NCBI GenBank assembly: GCA_936432065.2
Contig: OW386290.2
Coordinates: 133,346,677 to 133,410,676, forward strand
Source: Rutpela maculata
Taxonomy: Eukaryota > Arthropoda > Insecta > Coleoptera > Cerambycidae
DNA length: 64,000 nucleotides
Reading direction: 5' to 3'
Shown here in pieces: positions 34,818 through 45,033 of the stretch. Positions within the stretch are counted from its first letter, which is position 1; every line of letters begins with the position of its first letter. A model generated the notes under the pieces. That model worked only from the letters and a program-made list of their open reading frames with translations, searched no databases and was not told the DNA's origin. The translations under genes and the position numbers were made by a program.

Positions 34818-36860
34818 CGAGCAGTCGACGGCAGCGGACTTACCTAGTAGAGCAGCAGTTGGAGATAGTGAGAAGTGAACTAGTGAAGTGGCAGCCCCAC
34901 AGCGATTTCAAGCGGAGAAATATTAGATGTCTTTTTCAAGGCACTAATATAAAAGATAAATAAAGTCCCCCGCCTGGGGACAATTGTTTTTCTTTCAGGC
35001 GAGAAAATAAGAAGATAGGACGATATGCCAAGGCGGATGGACTTCGACATGGAGACAGACGACTCATCCCGAGCATCCTCACCAGGGAGGAATTCACGAA
35101 GAAAACAACTCGAGGAAGAGAACCGACAGCTGAAAGCCCAAGTCGAGCAACTTCAAAATGACATAAAAGATGTGAGAGAGGAAGCGGCGAGGCAACACCG
35201 AGAGCTGATGGATGAGCTGAGGAATGCAATTGGCGACATTAAAACAGCAGACAACGGGTGGCGAAAACCCCCCCCGGCAGCACCCACGAAAGAAGCCACG
35301 AAGAGAAAAAACACCCAAGACAGCGAGAACGTAACCCCCCCCCCCTCAAAGCGGTCAAAGCTGCTAAACAAAAGACACCCCTGGTCAACGAGGACAAACC
35401 GTCCACGAGCCAGAAGGACGACAGCGCGACGGACATGCAAACTGAGCCCCCCAGAGCACCCTGGATGCCCCCTGGTGTCCTGAGGAACAAGGAAGCCTGG
35501 ACAGCAGTGACTCAAAAATTGCACTACGCCAAAATCGAATTCAAGCAAGTCAAGGTGGTCAGAGACGGCATCGCCATCGAACCCTCCTCGACAAACGACT
35601 TCAGACAGATGACCCGAAGAGAGGCTACTCAAGGTGGTGATCCAAGGCATACCCAGTGGTGTAAGCAGCGAGGAAGTGAAAACAGACCTAGAAGCCCAGG
35701 GATATTCGCCCATCTCTGTCCAGAGGATGTCGTCCCTCATGCTAGTTCAGGTCCCTCCGGCTCAAGAAGACATCCTGACAGTAAACAGTTGTTGCTATCT
35801 GGTCGTCAAGACAGAGAAACAGCGAACCAAACAGACCATTTCCCAATGCCACAGATGCCAGACTTTCGGCCATGCACAAGGGCGGTGCACGGCGCAGCCA
35901 AAATGTGTCAAATGCGGAGAGGCCCACCACTACAAGGACTGCCAGAAATCCAAAGATACCCCAACCAAGTGCGTAAACTGCCAGGCTACGCACCCAGCAA
36001 GTTACAGAGGATGCTCCAGGTGCCCCAAAAGGACCACCGGACCCTCAGAAGCCAGCCCCCCGGAAGCAACCCGCTCCCAGTGCAGCCACCAGCAGGACAA
36101 TCCCTGGGCTAAGCTGCGCCAGAGCAGCTCAGGGCGCAATAGGGAAGCCCGCCAGTGAAGACAGCGACCCCGCCGATGGAGGATCACCGAAGAGACATGA
36201 CGATAAACCAACCACCCACACACGACCCTGCGGGTACCGGACAAAACACCGTCCAGTACCTGTAATCACCTAGCTCCGGGCAGACCAAATATGCTACCAA
36301 AACATTTAGGTCTGCCCTTCCTCGAGCTACATAGCTCATCCTTACCTCTCCGACGATCCGGACGACAGGATGTCAATTGACATTCTGTGTACCGGCAGTC
36401 AGTCTCACCCAAAACGCCAAAAAACCCAACTAAACCGACGACCATCCCCCGGGGTGACAAGCTGGTGAAGAAAAGAAAACGAAGAAAGAAGAACGCCAGA
36501 AGAGGCCTTAGCCAGCAAGGTCCAATGAGCCAGGACCCAGGGAGGTGGGCCGAAATCGTCTGCACCGCTCACATTTGTGAGTGGGGCCGACGTAAAGTAA
36601 GTTCGCCCGCCCTGCACGAGGCTGATCCCCGGTCTACAGCGATGTACTGGAGTAAAGGGCAATAGTCCAGCCCGGCTCCAGACATCCGAGACTGACATCT
36701 TTGGCCAAGAATATTGGCTTCATCGGTTGGTAATGAAGTCCTCTAATATTTATGTCTTGTAATAATTATGGTAATGCAAAAAATGTCACCATTCAATGTG
36801 CCATCAAAGAAATGGGATCAATTAAATTACTATCTAACAGCCCACTACAAAAATTTATAG
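34818..36860 (+). mobile_element. 5' part of a LINE (leader and ORF1) inside the mariner
   Basis: The segment begins with a GC-richer leader (CAGTCGACGGCAGCGG), carries an ORF1 and breaks off at about 36860 before any RT or endonuclease. Losing the 3' part is unusual, because LINE copies normally keep their 3' end. Its composition is clearly more GC-rich than the neighbourhood, which helps to place the borders. No poly-A tail or target duplication was found. Confidence 0.65.
35025..36158 (+). pseudogene. LINE ORF1 nucleic-acid-binding protein with zinc knuckles
   Basis: The first frame (35025-35340) starts MPRRMDFDMETDDSS and has a coiled-coil segment (KQLEEENRQLKAQVEQLQND). A frameshift in the C-run at 35336-35346 moves to a second frame (EPPRAPWMPPGVLRNKEAW), and another shift near 35630 leads to the last frame (35634-36158). 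That frame has an RRM-like region (VIQGIPSGVSSEEVKTDL) and three knuckles: CHRCQTFGHAQGRC, CVKCGEAHHYKDC and CVNCQATHPASYRGC. This layout is typical of jockey-clade ORF1 proteins, which bind the element's RNA. Frameshifts at two places make it inactive. Confidence 0.88.
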
Positions 36861-37429
36861 AAAATTTGTATTATGTATTTTTTTCTGAGATGCCATGAGG
36901 ATATTCCTCTGCCCTTAAGTGAAAGTTTCTGCTATTGTTAAGGCCGTCTCTAGTAAACTGGGACTCATCAGTAAATAAAATTTTAGAAATTACTCTTCTG
37001 TGATTTAACACCCAACGACAAAACGCTCTTCGAGGGCTTTCATCTCCAGCTTCAAGTTCTTGAACGATTTGTAGATGAAAAGGATACAAATCTTAATTTT
37101 TTGAAGTTTCCCAAATTCTTACATGAGGAAGTCCTAAAGCTACACTTACTCTTCGTGTACTAATAGAAGGATTTTGTCGCACTATATCTATAATTTCAAT
37201 TTCTTCATTTATCTCTTGCCTAACATACCGTTTATGCCGCAATGGAACTGGGGGAAATTTCCTATGTTGTCTTGCATGGTTATAAATAGAAAAAAATTTT
37301 GATTTGCGCTAATTCTTCGATTATATTCTCTCAAAACTTCGACGTTATTCTCTAACGACAGACATTTTGAAAAAATTTGCAGTTAGTTTTTTGTATGGAA
37401 ATTATTATGCCCATCTACTGTTACAGTAT

Positions 37430-37615
37430 TGTGATCTGCGTTATCGAAAATATATATGAAAGCGTTGGTTCCTTATTACATAATACAACGGAAGCTTCAA
37501 AGAGTTTGACGTCATGATAACTGCAACAAAAGCCTAAGCTAGACAAAACCTTTATCATTTGGCTTGACGCGAATTTTTTATGAATCGTCGTTCTAAGTGC
37601 AAAAAGTAAATTCAA
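37430..37615 (-). pseudogene. PIN/XPG-family fragment, copy G (N-terminal half)
   Basis: The minus strand reads LLFALRTTIHKKFASSQMIK, then VLSSLGFCCSYHDVKLFEAS. I recall this block (LxxxxHxxFxS, then LxxxGFCxSYxEVxxFE) from the N-terminal half of the same protein family as copies A, C, D, E and F. Only about 60 codons remain and no element ends were found. Confidence 0.5.
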
Positions 37616-38005
37616 AGTAAAGCATCTAGGCCTTGCGAGTTTTCGCTCATTTGAGGTAATAGGAGACTATTTTTTTCGAGTTCAGCGCTCTCGAAAACGG
37701 AGGGGGGAGGGGGGGGGGGGGGTATTAAAACTGAAAGAGAAAAATAGTCAATTTTCCAGCCCTTGGGTCCCCAAGGCCTGCTACCGCCCTTCACCCTGCG
37801 TCAGACCTTTCCTTGTCAATAAACGTTCATAAACACTTCAATGATCTTCTTCCCAAACATGCATAATCATCCCACCATCGAAAAGCGGCGAAAGGTGGTG
37901 ATTTTCGAAAACGGAGGGTAAGTAGGTTTCGTTGCTGCAGCAAATAGTCGAACCCTCTTTGGCTTCCTGACCTCCCCTACATGTCCAACGCAAAACTAAA
38001 TCTTT
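37616..38005. other. G-run and short foldback-like sequence
   Basis: The stretch holds CTCTCGAAAACGGAGG followed by long G-runs (37703-37722) and again TTTTCGAAAACGGAGGG at about 37902. These modules resemble those in the elements at 8464-9982 and 31281-32912. No coding pattern is seen. Confidence 0.5.
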
Positions 38006-38359
38006 ATGATTCTCCAAAATTTTCTGGGGAATCATAAAGATGAAAATTATAGAGAAGTAACAGCTGATATGGTGGAAAATTTTGATAACTTAGGATGTTT
38101 GATAAACCTCAAGTTGCACTTTTTACAGTCACATGTTGATTACTTCCCAATGAATTTAGGAGATTATAGTAAGGAGCAGAGAGAAAGATTTCATCAAGAC
38201 GTTAAGGAAGTGGAGCTTCGATATCAAGGGAGACGGGATAATAATATGATGGCCAATTTTTGCTGAAATCTGAAGAGAGAAAATGTACGAAAAGCAGTGA
38301 AATGTAAGAGAAAGCCACTTTATAGATTTTGTGAGGATAAAAGAGTCCGATACCATTAA
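38006..38359 (+). pseudogene. Fragment of a conserved arthropod repeat-associated protein
   Basis: The plus strand reads FLGNHKDENYREVTADMVE, then LGCLINLKLHFLQSHVDYFP, then EQRERFHQDVKEVELRYQGR and NNMMANFC, where a TGA replaces the expected Trp. The same frame continues with NLKRENVRKAVKCKRKPLYR to a stop at 38359. I recall this C-terminal block (SLKxHFLHSHLDFFP, then ERFHQDI, RYQGxW and NMMADYCW) from many insect gene models, usually repeat-associated; its function is not known to me. Here it is an isolated end with a nonsense change. Confidence 0.6.
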
Positions 38360-39535
38360 GATTGGAAGTATAATATTGGGGTATATATTAGCACCATTAA
38401 AATAGGTAAAATTAAAATAAAGCAGAGGTCCAGCTTCAAAGTATACGATTTTGGAGTCTCAAGTTCTAAATTATAACTTGAAGCGTTTTTCTGCATATAT
38501 TTTTTGATTATTGAGGAACAGTCACCTATCCAAAAACATAAAGTAACCTTCTTTACAAACGGTTTTTATGGTAAGAGTTGAAGTTCAACGCTAAGGAGTT
38601 TTCTGTCTATTTCGAGGTAGGGAGGAACTGTTACCTGATGAGGCCAATCTGAGATCGCATTCGCATTCAGCGACCACAAAGACATAAAATAACTTTTTTT
38701 ACAAACACTTTCAGTGGTGAGTTGAAGTTCAACCCTCAATAGAGTCATTTTATCATTTGTTTGCCTATTTTTTGAGGTTAGGGAGGAAAGCTTTTTGTCT
38801 AATGGACATTACTTTTTTTTCGTGGGCCTGTGTTATTTAAAAAAAAGCATTCATTATTTCAACAAAGTTTAAGCTCTAATTGATAACTGATAATTAGATT
38901 ACTAATATTAAAACATGTTTCAATACAAACACACATTGTTTACTTTAGTGCTAAAATTGTTTCTAGTCGGCTTTCTGTGTTATAATTGATTGATGCACTA
39001 TTTATTTTAAAGTGATGTTTTATGAATCATTGTGCAGATGGTGAGATTAATATAAGGATGACTACTGCCAATATTAATAAACAAATACAAATAATGTTAA
39101 CATTGTTTAATGGTCCCACACAATTTTTTGTTTTAAGTACTAAAAACATGATTTTTTTTTATACCTAATTCAGTCAAACTAGGCAAAAAACGAATAAGGA
39201 AAACGATTTCCCCACTTTGAAACTTGGCATAAGTGCAGTAAGTGCTCATTAACCATCAATTAACACAAAAAAAGTTTGACACCCAATCCCATGCAGGGGG
39301 TGAGAAAGGAAGGTATAACAGTTCTTCGTAAATAACTAAAAATCTTTAACAGTTATCAAAAAATGTTTGAAAAAAAATTGTACCTAGCTACGAAAATAAC
39401 GCGTATTTTACTTTTTTTACCCATCTATTCTATCTTCGATAAAATCTCTCCGAGATATAAATGTTTGCAGGTGGCTTCGAAGATGAGTTGTACATACACC
39501 GTTTGCAATTATGCCATTCTTTACTATAGTACGTC
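38360..39535. other. Gene-free stretch with an imperfect direct repeat
   Basis: Near 38520-38600 and 38680-38760 a block reading CAAAAACATAAAGTAACCTT, then TTACAAACGGTTTT, then AGTTGAAGTTCAACGCT recurs with changes, at a spacing of about 155 bp. The remainder is AT-rich and unassigned. Confidence 0.55.
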
Positions 39536-39559
39536 GTGTCACTTTCTGTGGTCATAATT

Positions 39560-41832
39560 GAAGAGCTAAGTGGATAAAGGTGTTATGTCACAAAAACATT
39601 TAACTCGAAAGTTTTTAGGCGAGAACTTTTTTGTTATAACGACTATATAGCTTGCATTTTGCGACGGTATTGACATTTGATGTACTTTTCAGAGACAAAT
39701 AACTAAAGTTGTCAGTTGTCATTATTTTCGAAAATTTTAAAAAATTAATGTACATAACACCTTTATCCGTTCATAAGTTTCTCTGAAATGAATAAGGAAT
39801 TAGTGAATAAAAGTGTTAAGAAATTAAACATATTTTATTATTATTAAAACATTGTACAATTTTTAGGTAGTCGGACACTACGGTTTTGAGCCACAGTTTG
39901 GTCATTTCCAAGTATGTTGTGATAATACGGCCTTACCATTCATTTATGAATGGTAATTGTTCTTTAAGATTGGCCAGTTTTCCTACACTTAGGCTGCCCT
40001 TGTTTTCATTAAACACCGTTAGAGCAATACAGTCGGAATTTATCTTATGCATATTCCTTTTCTTTAAAATATCGACTTTGTAAAATGGAGTCATTTCATC
40101 TAGTGATGTAATAGTAGCACCCATAGGTGCCATTTTATACGGTCGTGAAAATAAACCTTTTCATTGTTCAAGTTTTTCTTCCTGTTGTACAAATTGAGTT
40201 TTGAGGCAATTCCATCAATATTCTTGAAATGATTCTTCATATCTATGACAACGGCGTCTTTGGGAGTCCTTAAAATTTCTCGATACTGGTCCGGAACGTA
40301 GATGTTTTGATGTTTCCTTAAAATTTTCTCGACTCTGTCAAAGTCTCTGTCTGAATCTAAATATGAATGTCCCACCTCCGAAAATTTATGGTCGATAACT
40401 TTAAATTCTCTCTTTAAAATCAACAACTGGTAAAATGTAATGATATTGAAGTTTTTATTTTGTCCACCACAGGAGTCGAGCCATATTATAATGTGATCGA
40501 TCTTTTCTTGGGAATATTCATTGTAAATTTGTGAAAAGGTGTGTAAGCAACTAGCAATTTCTAGGCTTTCACAGCTAGCCATATCTTCAGTCCATGTGAA
40601 AAAGAACGGTTTTTTTTTTCAGTATTCCTCAATGTATGTATGCCAAGGTTGTAAAACCACCTTTGACGAAGGTAAAATGCTTTCGATGTACTTAATTTTG
40701 GCAGCGGCATGGTTTGCTGAAGATCTAAAGTAAGAAAACAAATCGTTCTATCTACTGTAACTTTTGCTCCGTCACGCTTTTGTTGTTCGAAAGCTAGTTT
40801 GTAATTTTCTCCGTATTCTTTAGTATTATTTTTTATTATTATTTTTTTTTAATTTTTTTCAACCCAATAGATGTAAGCATAGCGAACCCTGTAATTCTTA
40901 AACGATAACCTTACAAACCCAAACGACCTTTGACTTGATTGGCGTAATTATCATACTTATTATTTTTTCCGCAAGAATTTCGGAATTTAATGCTCTTTCA
41001 AAATATTGGGTGGGCAGAAGCCATACCAGATATCAGTTTTGCTCTTGTCATAAAAATTTCTACGGTCCAGCCCTCTTCTACTTGTCAGCATAAAAATGTT
41101 TGTACAAAAATCAACTCCGCAAAGCGTCCAGTATTTCTGATTTACAGACTAATTTGCTAGAATACTTTGGTAAATTGGTATTTTATTATTGCATTTTATA
41201 TTAGTAATGTTTTGTTTTTAAAACATTATTAAAACTTGCCTGGGAAGAAATTGCCACTATGTGACTGATTTCTGCTGAATTGCCAAAAGGTATAAATGTG
41301 TTTACAGCAATTAGATACTCAAGTACCATCTCGACTCTTGTACCATCTCATACCATTTCGAAATTGAACGAAATGAATATATGGATTAAAACACTATAAG
41401 CACTATTTCCAAATATCAGCCAATTTATAAACATCTTACATGATTCATGAAATCGTTTGTTCATTGCCATTTGTAATATCAGTTTACTACGACTGGCCAT
41501 TTTTCACTATAATAGTAAGAAACACTTAACACAACTTATCACATTACTGTCAATATAACATAACTTTAAAAGCAAAGTGTTTTGGATTAAAACAATTTAA
41601 TATCGCACAGTAATGGATAAAGGTAGTATGTGATCATGACACCTTTATCCATTAAATTATATAAAAACCATATGTACATAACACTTTTATCAAACATTAA
41701 AACGCATTTAGGAAAGGTTTATTATCCCAAAAACTTATTGAAATGATAGATTATAAGTTAAAATAGTTGTCTGTGAAGAAATTTCAAAATTTTCAAAAAT
41801 GTCACATAACACCTTTATCCACTTAGCTCTTC
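39560..41832 (-). mobile_element. GGQN-family DNA transposon nested in element C (element B)
   Basis: The 2273-bp element has inverted termini GAAGAGCTAAGTGGATAAAG (39560) and CTTTATCCACTTAGCTCTTC (ends 41832). It is flanked by AATT on both sides (39556-39559 and 41833-41836), a 4-bp target duplication. A motif close to ATAACACCTTTATCC occurs at both ends and at four subterminal places (39752, 41614 inverted, 41636, 41674). The interior has a decayed gene on the minus strand with a GGQN motif. The insertion splits the left inverted repeat of element C, whose halves line up exactly across it. Confidence 0.82.
39933..40733 (-). pseudogene. GGQN-family putative transposase (DUF7869-like), copy B
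   Basis: The main frame (40100-40582, minus) reads MASCESLEIASCLHTF, IIIWLDSCGGQNKNFNII, then FSEVGHSYLDSDRDFDRVEK and YVPDQYREILRTPKDAV. A preceding piece has FFTWTEDMASCESLEI, and a following piece (39933-40133) completes the end. The WLDSCGGQNKN and VGHS...D blocks match the family I know from insect genomes as DUF7869 (from memory; usual core YSDNCGGQNxN). The conserved acids (E in LEI, D in LDS, D in DSD) could be a DDE-type active site, but that is inference. The N-terminal half is missing, so the copy is inactive. Confidence 0.65.
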
Positions 41833-42149
41833 AATTGATACTAGAAGGTAACTTTTTAGATAGGAAGCCACTTGAAAATCCGTGTGGAACAGCAAAATGG
41901 CGGCCATTACAAATGGCCGCCATTACAAATGGCCGCCATTAGCCACACTAATTTTTTTTGTATCCCAGCCCCTAATAGTCCGATTTCGATTTTCTTTTTA
42001 TTTGTTTGAAAGCTCTTGTAAAGAGAGCACTTTTTGTCCCTATACATTTATCTCTGCACCTTAAGTCTCTGCGCAATTTTAAAAAACCTGAAAATTTCAC
42101 TTTTCTCACGAATTTCATTGTTAAGTAAATTTTTAATTGTGCTCAATAT

Positions 42150-42775
42150 CCCTTTCTTTCCCCACAAAAAGGGGTTTATGTATATGGGTTCCGTTTAGGA
42201 AGAGAAGATCACACCGGCGTCCACCCATCCTTCTGGCCCTGGAACGTTGTTCATCACTAAACTCGCACTACCCCAGACTTGTCATGCCTGGTATGCTGAA
42301 CGAAGACAATGCTGCCTTAGTACCTCTTTTGTTGGAGGCAGACTTTGTAGACTTCGACTTTTTGAGGTAAAGATAAGCTTTAACATGATTGACTGTTTTT
42401 GTAGTAAAGCAAAAGTAAACTGCTCCATAACCTGAAAAGTTTCGTCAGAAATAGACTGTTGTGGTAGAGAGATAGCTTGGAAGGCTTCAGCAGCTTCAGG
42501 AAATCATTCCCACACTTTCCAGGCAGTCTGTATCCCTTTCATTGCAAATAATGGCGTTACATCTGATCCAGTGAATTCATGGAATGTTCTCAATGCAACA
42601 GCTTTATGTTCACCCATGCTTTCAAACATGACATTAATTCTGACCCTTCCCGGCAGCAAAGAGAATCCACATCTCCTGAAGTCCCGCAGTTTTGAGAAAG
42701 AAAGAGATTGCGAAAACAACTACATCAGTATCTACTGTGCAAATAATTATTCTTTTTGCTCCATGTCCAACACTG
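42150..42775 (-). pseudogene. PIN/XPG-family protein, copy C (C-terminal half)
   Basis: From about 42775 towards lower coordinates the minus strand reads VDTDVVVFAISFFLKTAGLQ, then a damaged link, KAVALRTFHEFTGSDVTPLF and AMKGIQTAWKVWE. After a stop it continues LPPTKEVLRQHCLRSAYQA and the PEGWVDAG block near 42240. The order equals copies A1 and A2, and the wording is nearest to A2. The first part of the protein is missing: the frame begins just before the DTDV core at the junction with the plus-strand gene end. No CXC-like tail can be read after the GWVDAG block. Confidence 0.7.
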
Positions 42776-42781
42776 TCTTTC

Positions 42782-43064
42782 CAAGTTTTTGATAACATAT
42801 TTCCCTGTGCTACTTGGCGACGAAGACGTTCCTTTAGATAAGTTTTTGAGTAAGCATCCCAAGAATGTGTATTTTGTTTGCATGAAACCTCTCAGCATCA
42901 TTCAAAATTCAGTTCTTGAATTCCGAATATTTTCCGAGTCCGTGAAAACTAAAAAATATTTGTTTTTTGAAAATTGTGCAGAACCCTTCGGGTGTAGAGA
43001 TAAATGTACAGGAACAAAAAAGTGCCCTCTTCATAAGAGCTTTCAAACAAGAAAAAGAAAATAA
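42782..43064 (+). pseudogene. C-terminal part of a second gene in element C
   Basis: An open plus-strand frame without its start runs up to the right inverted repeat. It reads LLGDEDVPLDKFLSKHPKNV, then FVCMKPLSIIQNSVLEFRIF, then a Cys-containing end (NCAEPFGCRDKCTGTKKCPL) and a basic tail. It is uninterrupted for 94 codons and looks coding. I do not know its function; a link to the GGQN-type family or to a partner protein of the nuclease cannot be shown. It points away from the PIN/XPG-family piece, so the two genes were divergent before a deletion removed both 5' halves. Confidence 0.5.
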
Positions 43065-43217
43065 AAATCGGACCACTAGGAGCTTCAAAAAAATTTAGTG
43101 CGGCTAATGGCGGCCATCTTTAATGGTCACCATTTTGGTATTCTACAAAGATTTTCAAGTGGCTCCCTATTTGGAAAGTTACCTTTTGGCATCAGCTATG
43201 ACCAGAGAAAGTGGCAC

Positions 43218-43836
43218 ATTACAATCAAAAAGTGCATCTTTTTGGCTTTTTTAGCCATGTACCCAACATACTACTAGCTTTCTTAGTAGTTTCAATTGCT
43301 GCATTCCAGGGGTAACTTTTTCATCAATTGAAACAGATTTTTCACAAAAGTAATGTCAATTTTTCCCATTCGCTCCCCCCATTTTAGGGAAAAAGGTTAT
43401 TTCTTGACTTTAAAATATTAAGTATTTTAAAATTTAGGTATACACGAATACATATTGAAATACAATAAACTGATTATTTTAATAAAAAAAAAGTTGTCTA
43501 AAGTTAGAAAAACCATAAACACGTGTAAAATATATTAGAAATCAGAAAGTTTTAGAACGCCACGTGATAATAAATGAAAACAGCTAAAATGAGTCTGTAA
43601 TGTCGCAACGAATAAAATCCAGCTGACTTTAGTATAAAAGAGGAGAGAATATTTCAAGAACAGACATCAGCTGCAAAGGAATCATTCAAGGATAGACTAC
43701 GGCTACTGTTTGTTCTTAAAATATTCTCCTTTTTGTACTCAATTCAGCTCTATTCTATTAATTTTGTAAACGGCCGCCAGTACAGACATATTTTTGAGCT
43801 CTTATGACTTGTTTTCACGTGGTGTCCTAAAACTTT
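43218..43836. other. Gene-free stretch between elements C and D
   Basis: AT-rich unassigned sequence. A stretch near 43640-43720 (ACAGACATCAGCTGCAAAGG) has no recognisable partner in the window. No coding pattern was seen. Confidence 0.5.
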
Positions 43837-44410
43837 TAGACCTACGGCCAAGAGGCAAATAAGTTACCTCATCGGGTACAAAAGGTTTGGGTTTTTGTAG
43901 TAAAAATACCACATATATGCAGCAAAACACCGACCGTCTGCCGGGGCTCATTATAACAGCTTGTCAAAGAGGCGAAAAAAGTCGCTAAAGTTACCTCTTT
44001 GGGTACATGGTTAAAAACGTGACAATTCACTGGGAAAACCTTTACTACAATTTTTATTTTGTGTGGCAAACGTCAGTATTTGAACGCATACATAGAGCAG
44101 ACGCCCGTTGCGACGCCCAAAATTCCGACGTTTCTTACCTCATGAGGTACATGTACAAACTTGGGTTCAAATCAAAGGTCTTTTTATGTAGATCATAAAT
44201 GTTTTTCAAAAAGATCGGCAGACGGTCAACTATAAAGAGCAGATGCTCTAGAAAATGTAACCTGAAAGAATAATGCCAAAGTCGGTACAGGATTTTATTA
44301 AGTACATGTTTGGAAATTTGACAATGCACTAGGAAAACTATTGCAATTATTATTTTGTTTGTCAGACTTCCGTGAATATGTAGGCAAAACAACTTCGTAT
44401 ACAAGAAACA
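43837..44410. repeat. Element D left arm with 126-157-bp internal units
   Basis: Blocks of the type TTACCTCATNNGGTAC occur at about 43863, 43990, 44134 and (decayed) 44290. The second and fourth units share GTACATGGTTAAAAACGTGA, then CAATTCACTGGGAAAAC, then TTTTATTTTGTGTGGCA. The first and third share other text, so the pattern has a dimer period of about 300 bp. TTACCTCATGAGGTAC-type blocks are palindromic. The right arm repeats this order inverted. Confidence 0.75.
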
Positions 44411-44840
44411 ACAGCAGTACAGAACAATAGTAGTAAATAAAAATAGCAAAGTTTCACATGAATCATTAAAATCCTCTTCATTTTCATCATCAATATCCCT
44501 TTGTTCCATGCCGGTTTTGCGTACAACTATTTCGTCTAGGGCACTAGGTAATTGAGATCCATCAAACCAAATCGGCGAAAACTTATTATCATTTAAATTC
44601 CAACCATTTTCTGAGGATTATAAAATTTTGGTTATTTTTCGGTGGCACTATTCCATATGGCACATATTTGATTCGTTCTTTGTACTTTTAAAAGCAATAC
44701 GTTCTTTCATGGAGGAAACAGTACTATCAAACTTTTTCAGGTTATCGAATGGACTCTGATTTGGTTTTGGTTTACAATGAGAGTAGAAAATGTCGAATCC
44801 AGCTTCATTGACATCACATAATGTGGATGTCCCATACATA
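44410..44840 (-). pseudogene. PIN/XPG-family C-terminal part in the left arm of element D
   Basis: The minus strand begins GTSTLCDVNEAGFDIFYSHC (near 44830), continues KPNQSPFDNLKKFDS and, after frame damage, reaches LDEIV and the acidic end GMEQRDIDDENEEDFNDSC. It is an inverted duplicate of the plus-strand gene end at 49700-50062. It arose because the gene's 3' part belongs to the inverted repeat. There is no Cys-rich CXC-like tail; an acidic stretch takes its place. Confidence 0.68.
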
Positions 44841-45033
44841 GCACAAATTAATTTTTTTACCTACTGTACAGTACTGTAAATAGTAAAAAACACACTACCT
44901 GCCATCTATGTAAGTTGAATTTTACGTATTGTAAACAAAACGCACTGTAAACAAATCGCACGGTAAACAAAACGCACGGGACACGCAATTATAGGTGGCT
45001 TATATCGCTGACGCGGGGTTTCAAAGAACAAAT

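Larger units (their letters stand above)
34434..37376 (-). pseudogene. Tc1/mariner transposase interrupted by a LINE segment
   Basis: The N-terminal part (36871-37376, minus strand) has SISTRRVSVALGLPHVRIW (helix-turn-helix), YPFHLQIVQEL, and the first catalytic Asp in ILFTDESQFTRDG. The C-terminal part (34434-34817) has YDDDATDGVGPHCLR, WIGRNGPVSCPARSPDLIPV and DYFLWGHLKQDV, the region of the second and third acids. Between the parts lies a plus-strand LINE segment (about 34818-36860), and roughly 70 transposase codons are missing there. The subgroup is the DUF4817-type mariner, but a different lineage from the copies at 598-1412 and 20021-21035. Confidence 0.85.
39536..43217. mobile_element. 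PIN/XPG-family transposon with a nested element (element C)
   Basis: The left inverted repeat is split by a nested element: GTGTCACTTTCTGTGGTCAT (39536-39555) and then AGAAGGTAACTTTTTAGATA, GGAAGCCACTTGAAAATC and AAAATGGCGGCCATT (41843-41965). The right repeat (43085-43217) mirrors both parts in order, reading on the minus strand GTGCCACTTTCTCTGGTCAT, AAAAGGTAACTTTCC, GGGAGCCACTTGAAAATC and GATGGCCGCCATTAG. Without the nested element it is about 1.4 kb. It holds the ends of two genes that point outward. The left arm has extra tandem copies of AATGGCCGCCATTAC (41893-41942). Target duplication is unresolved. Confidence 0.78.

Noticed and set aside
35153..35740. 195-codon minus-strand frame rich in Ser, Val and Leu
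   Set aside because: It is the antisense of the GC-rich ORF1 region; the plus-strand frames carry coiled-coil and zinc-knuckle motifs.
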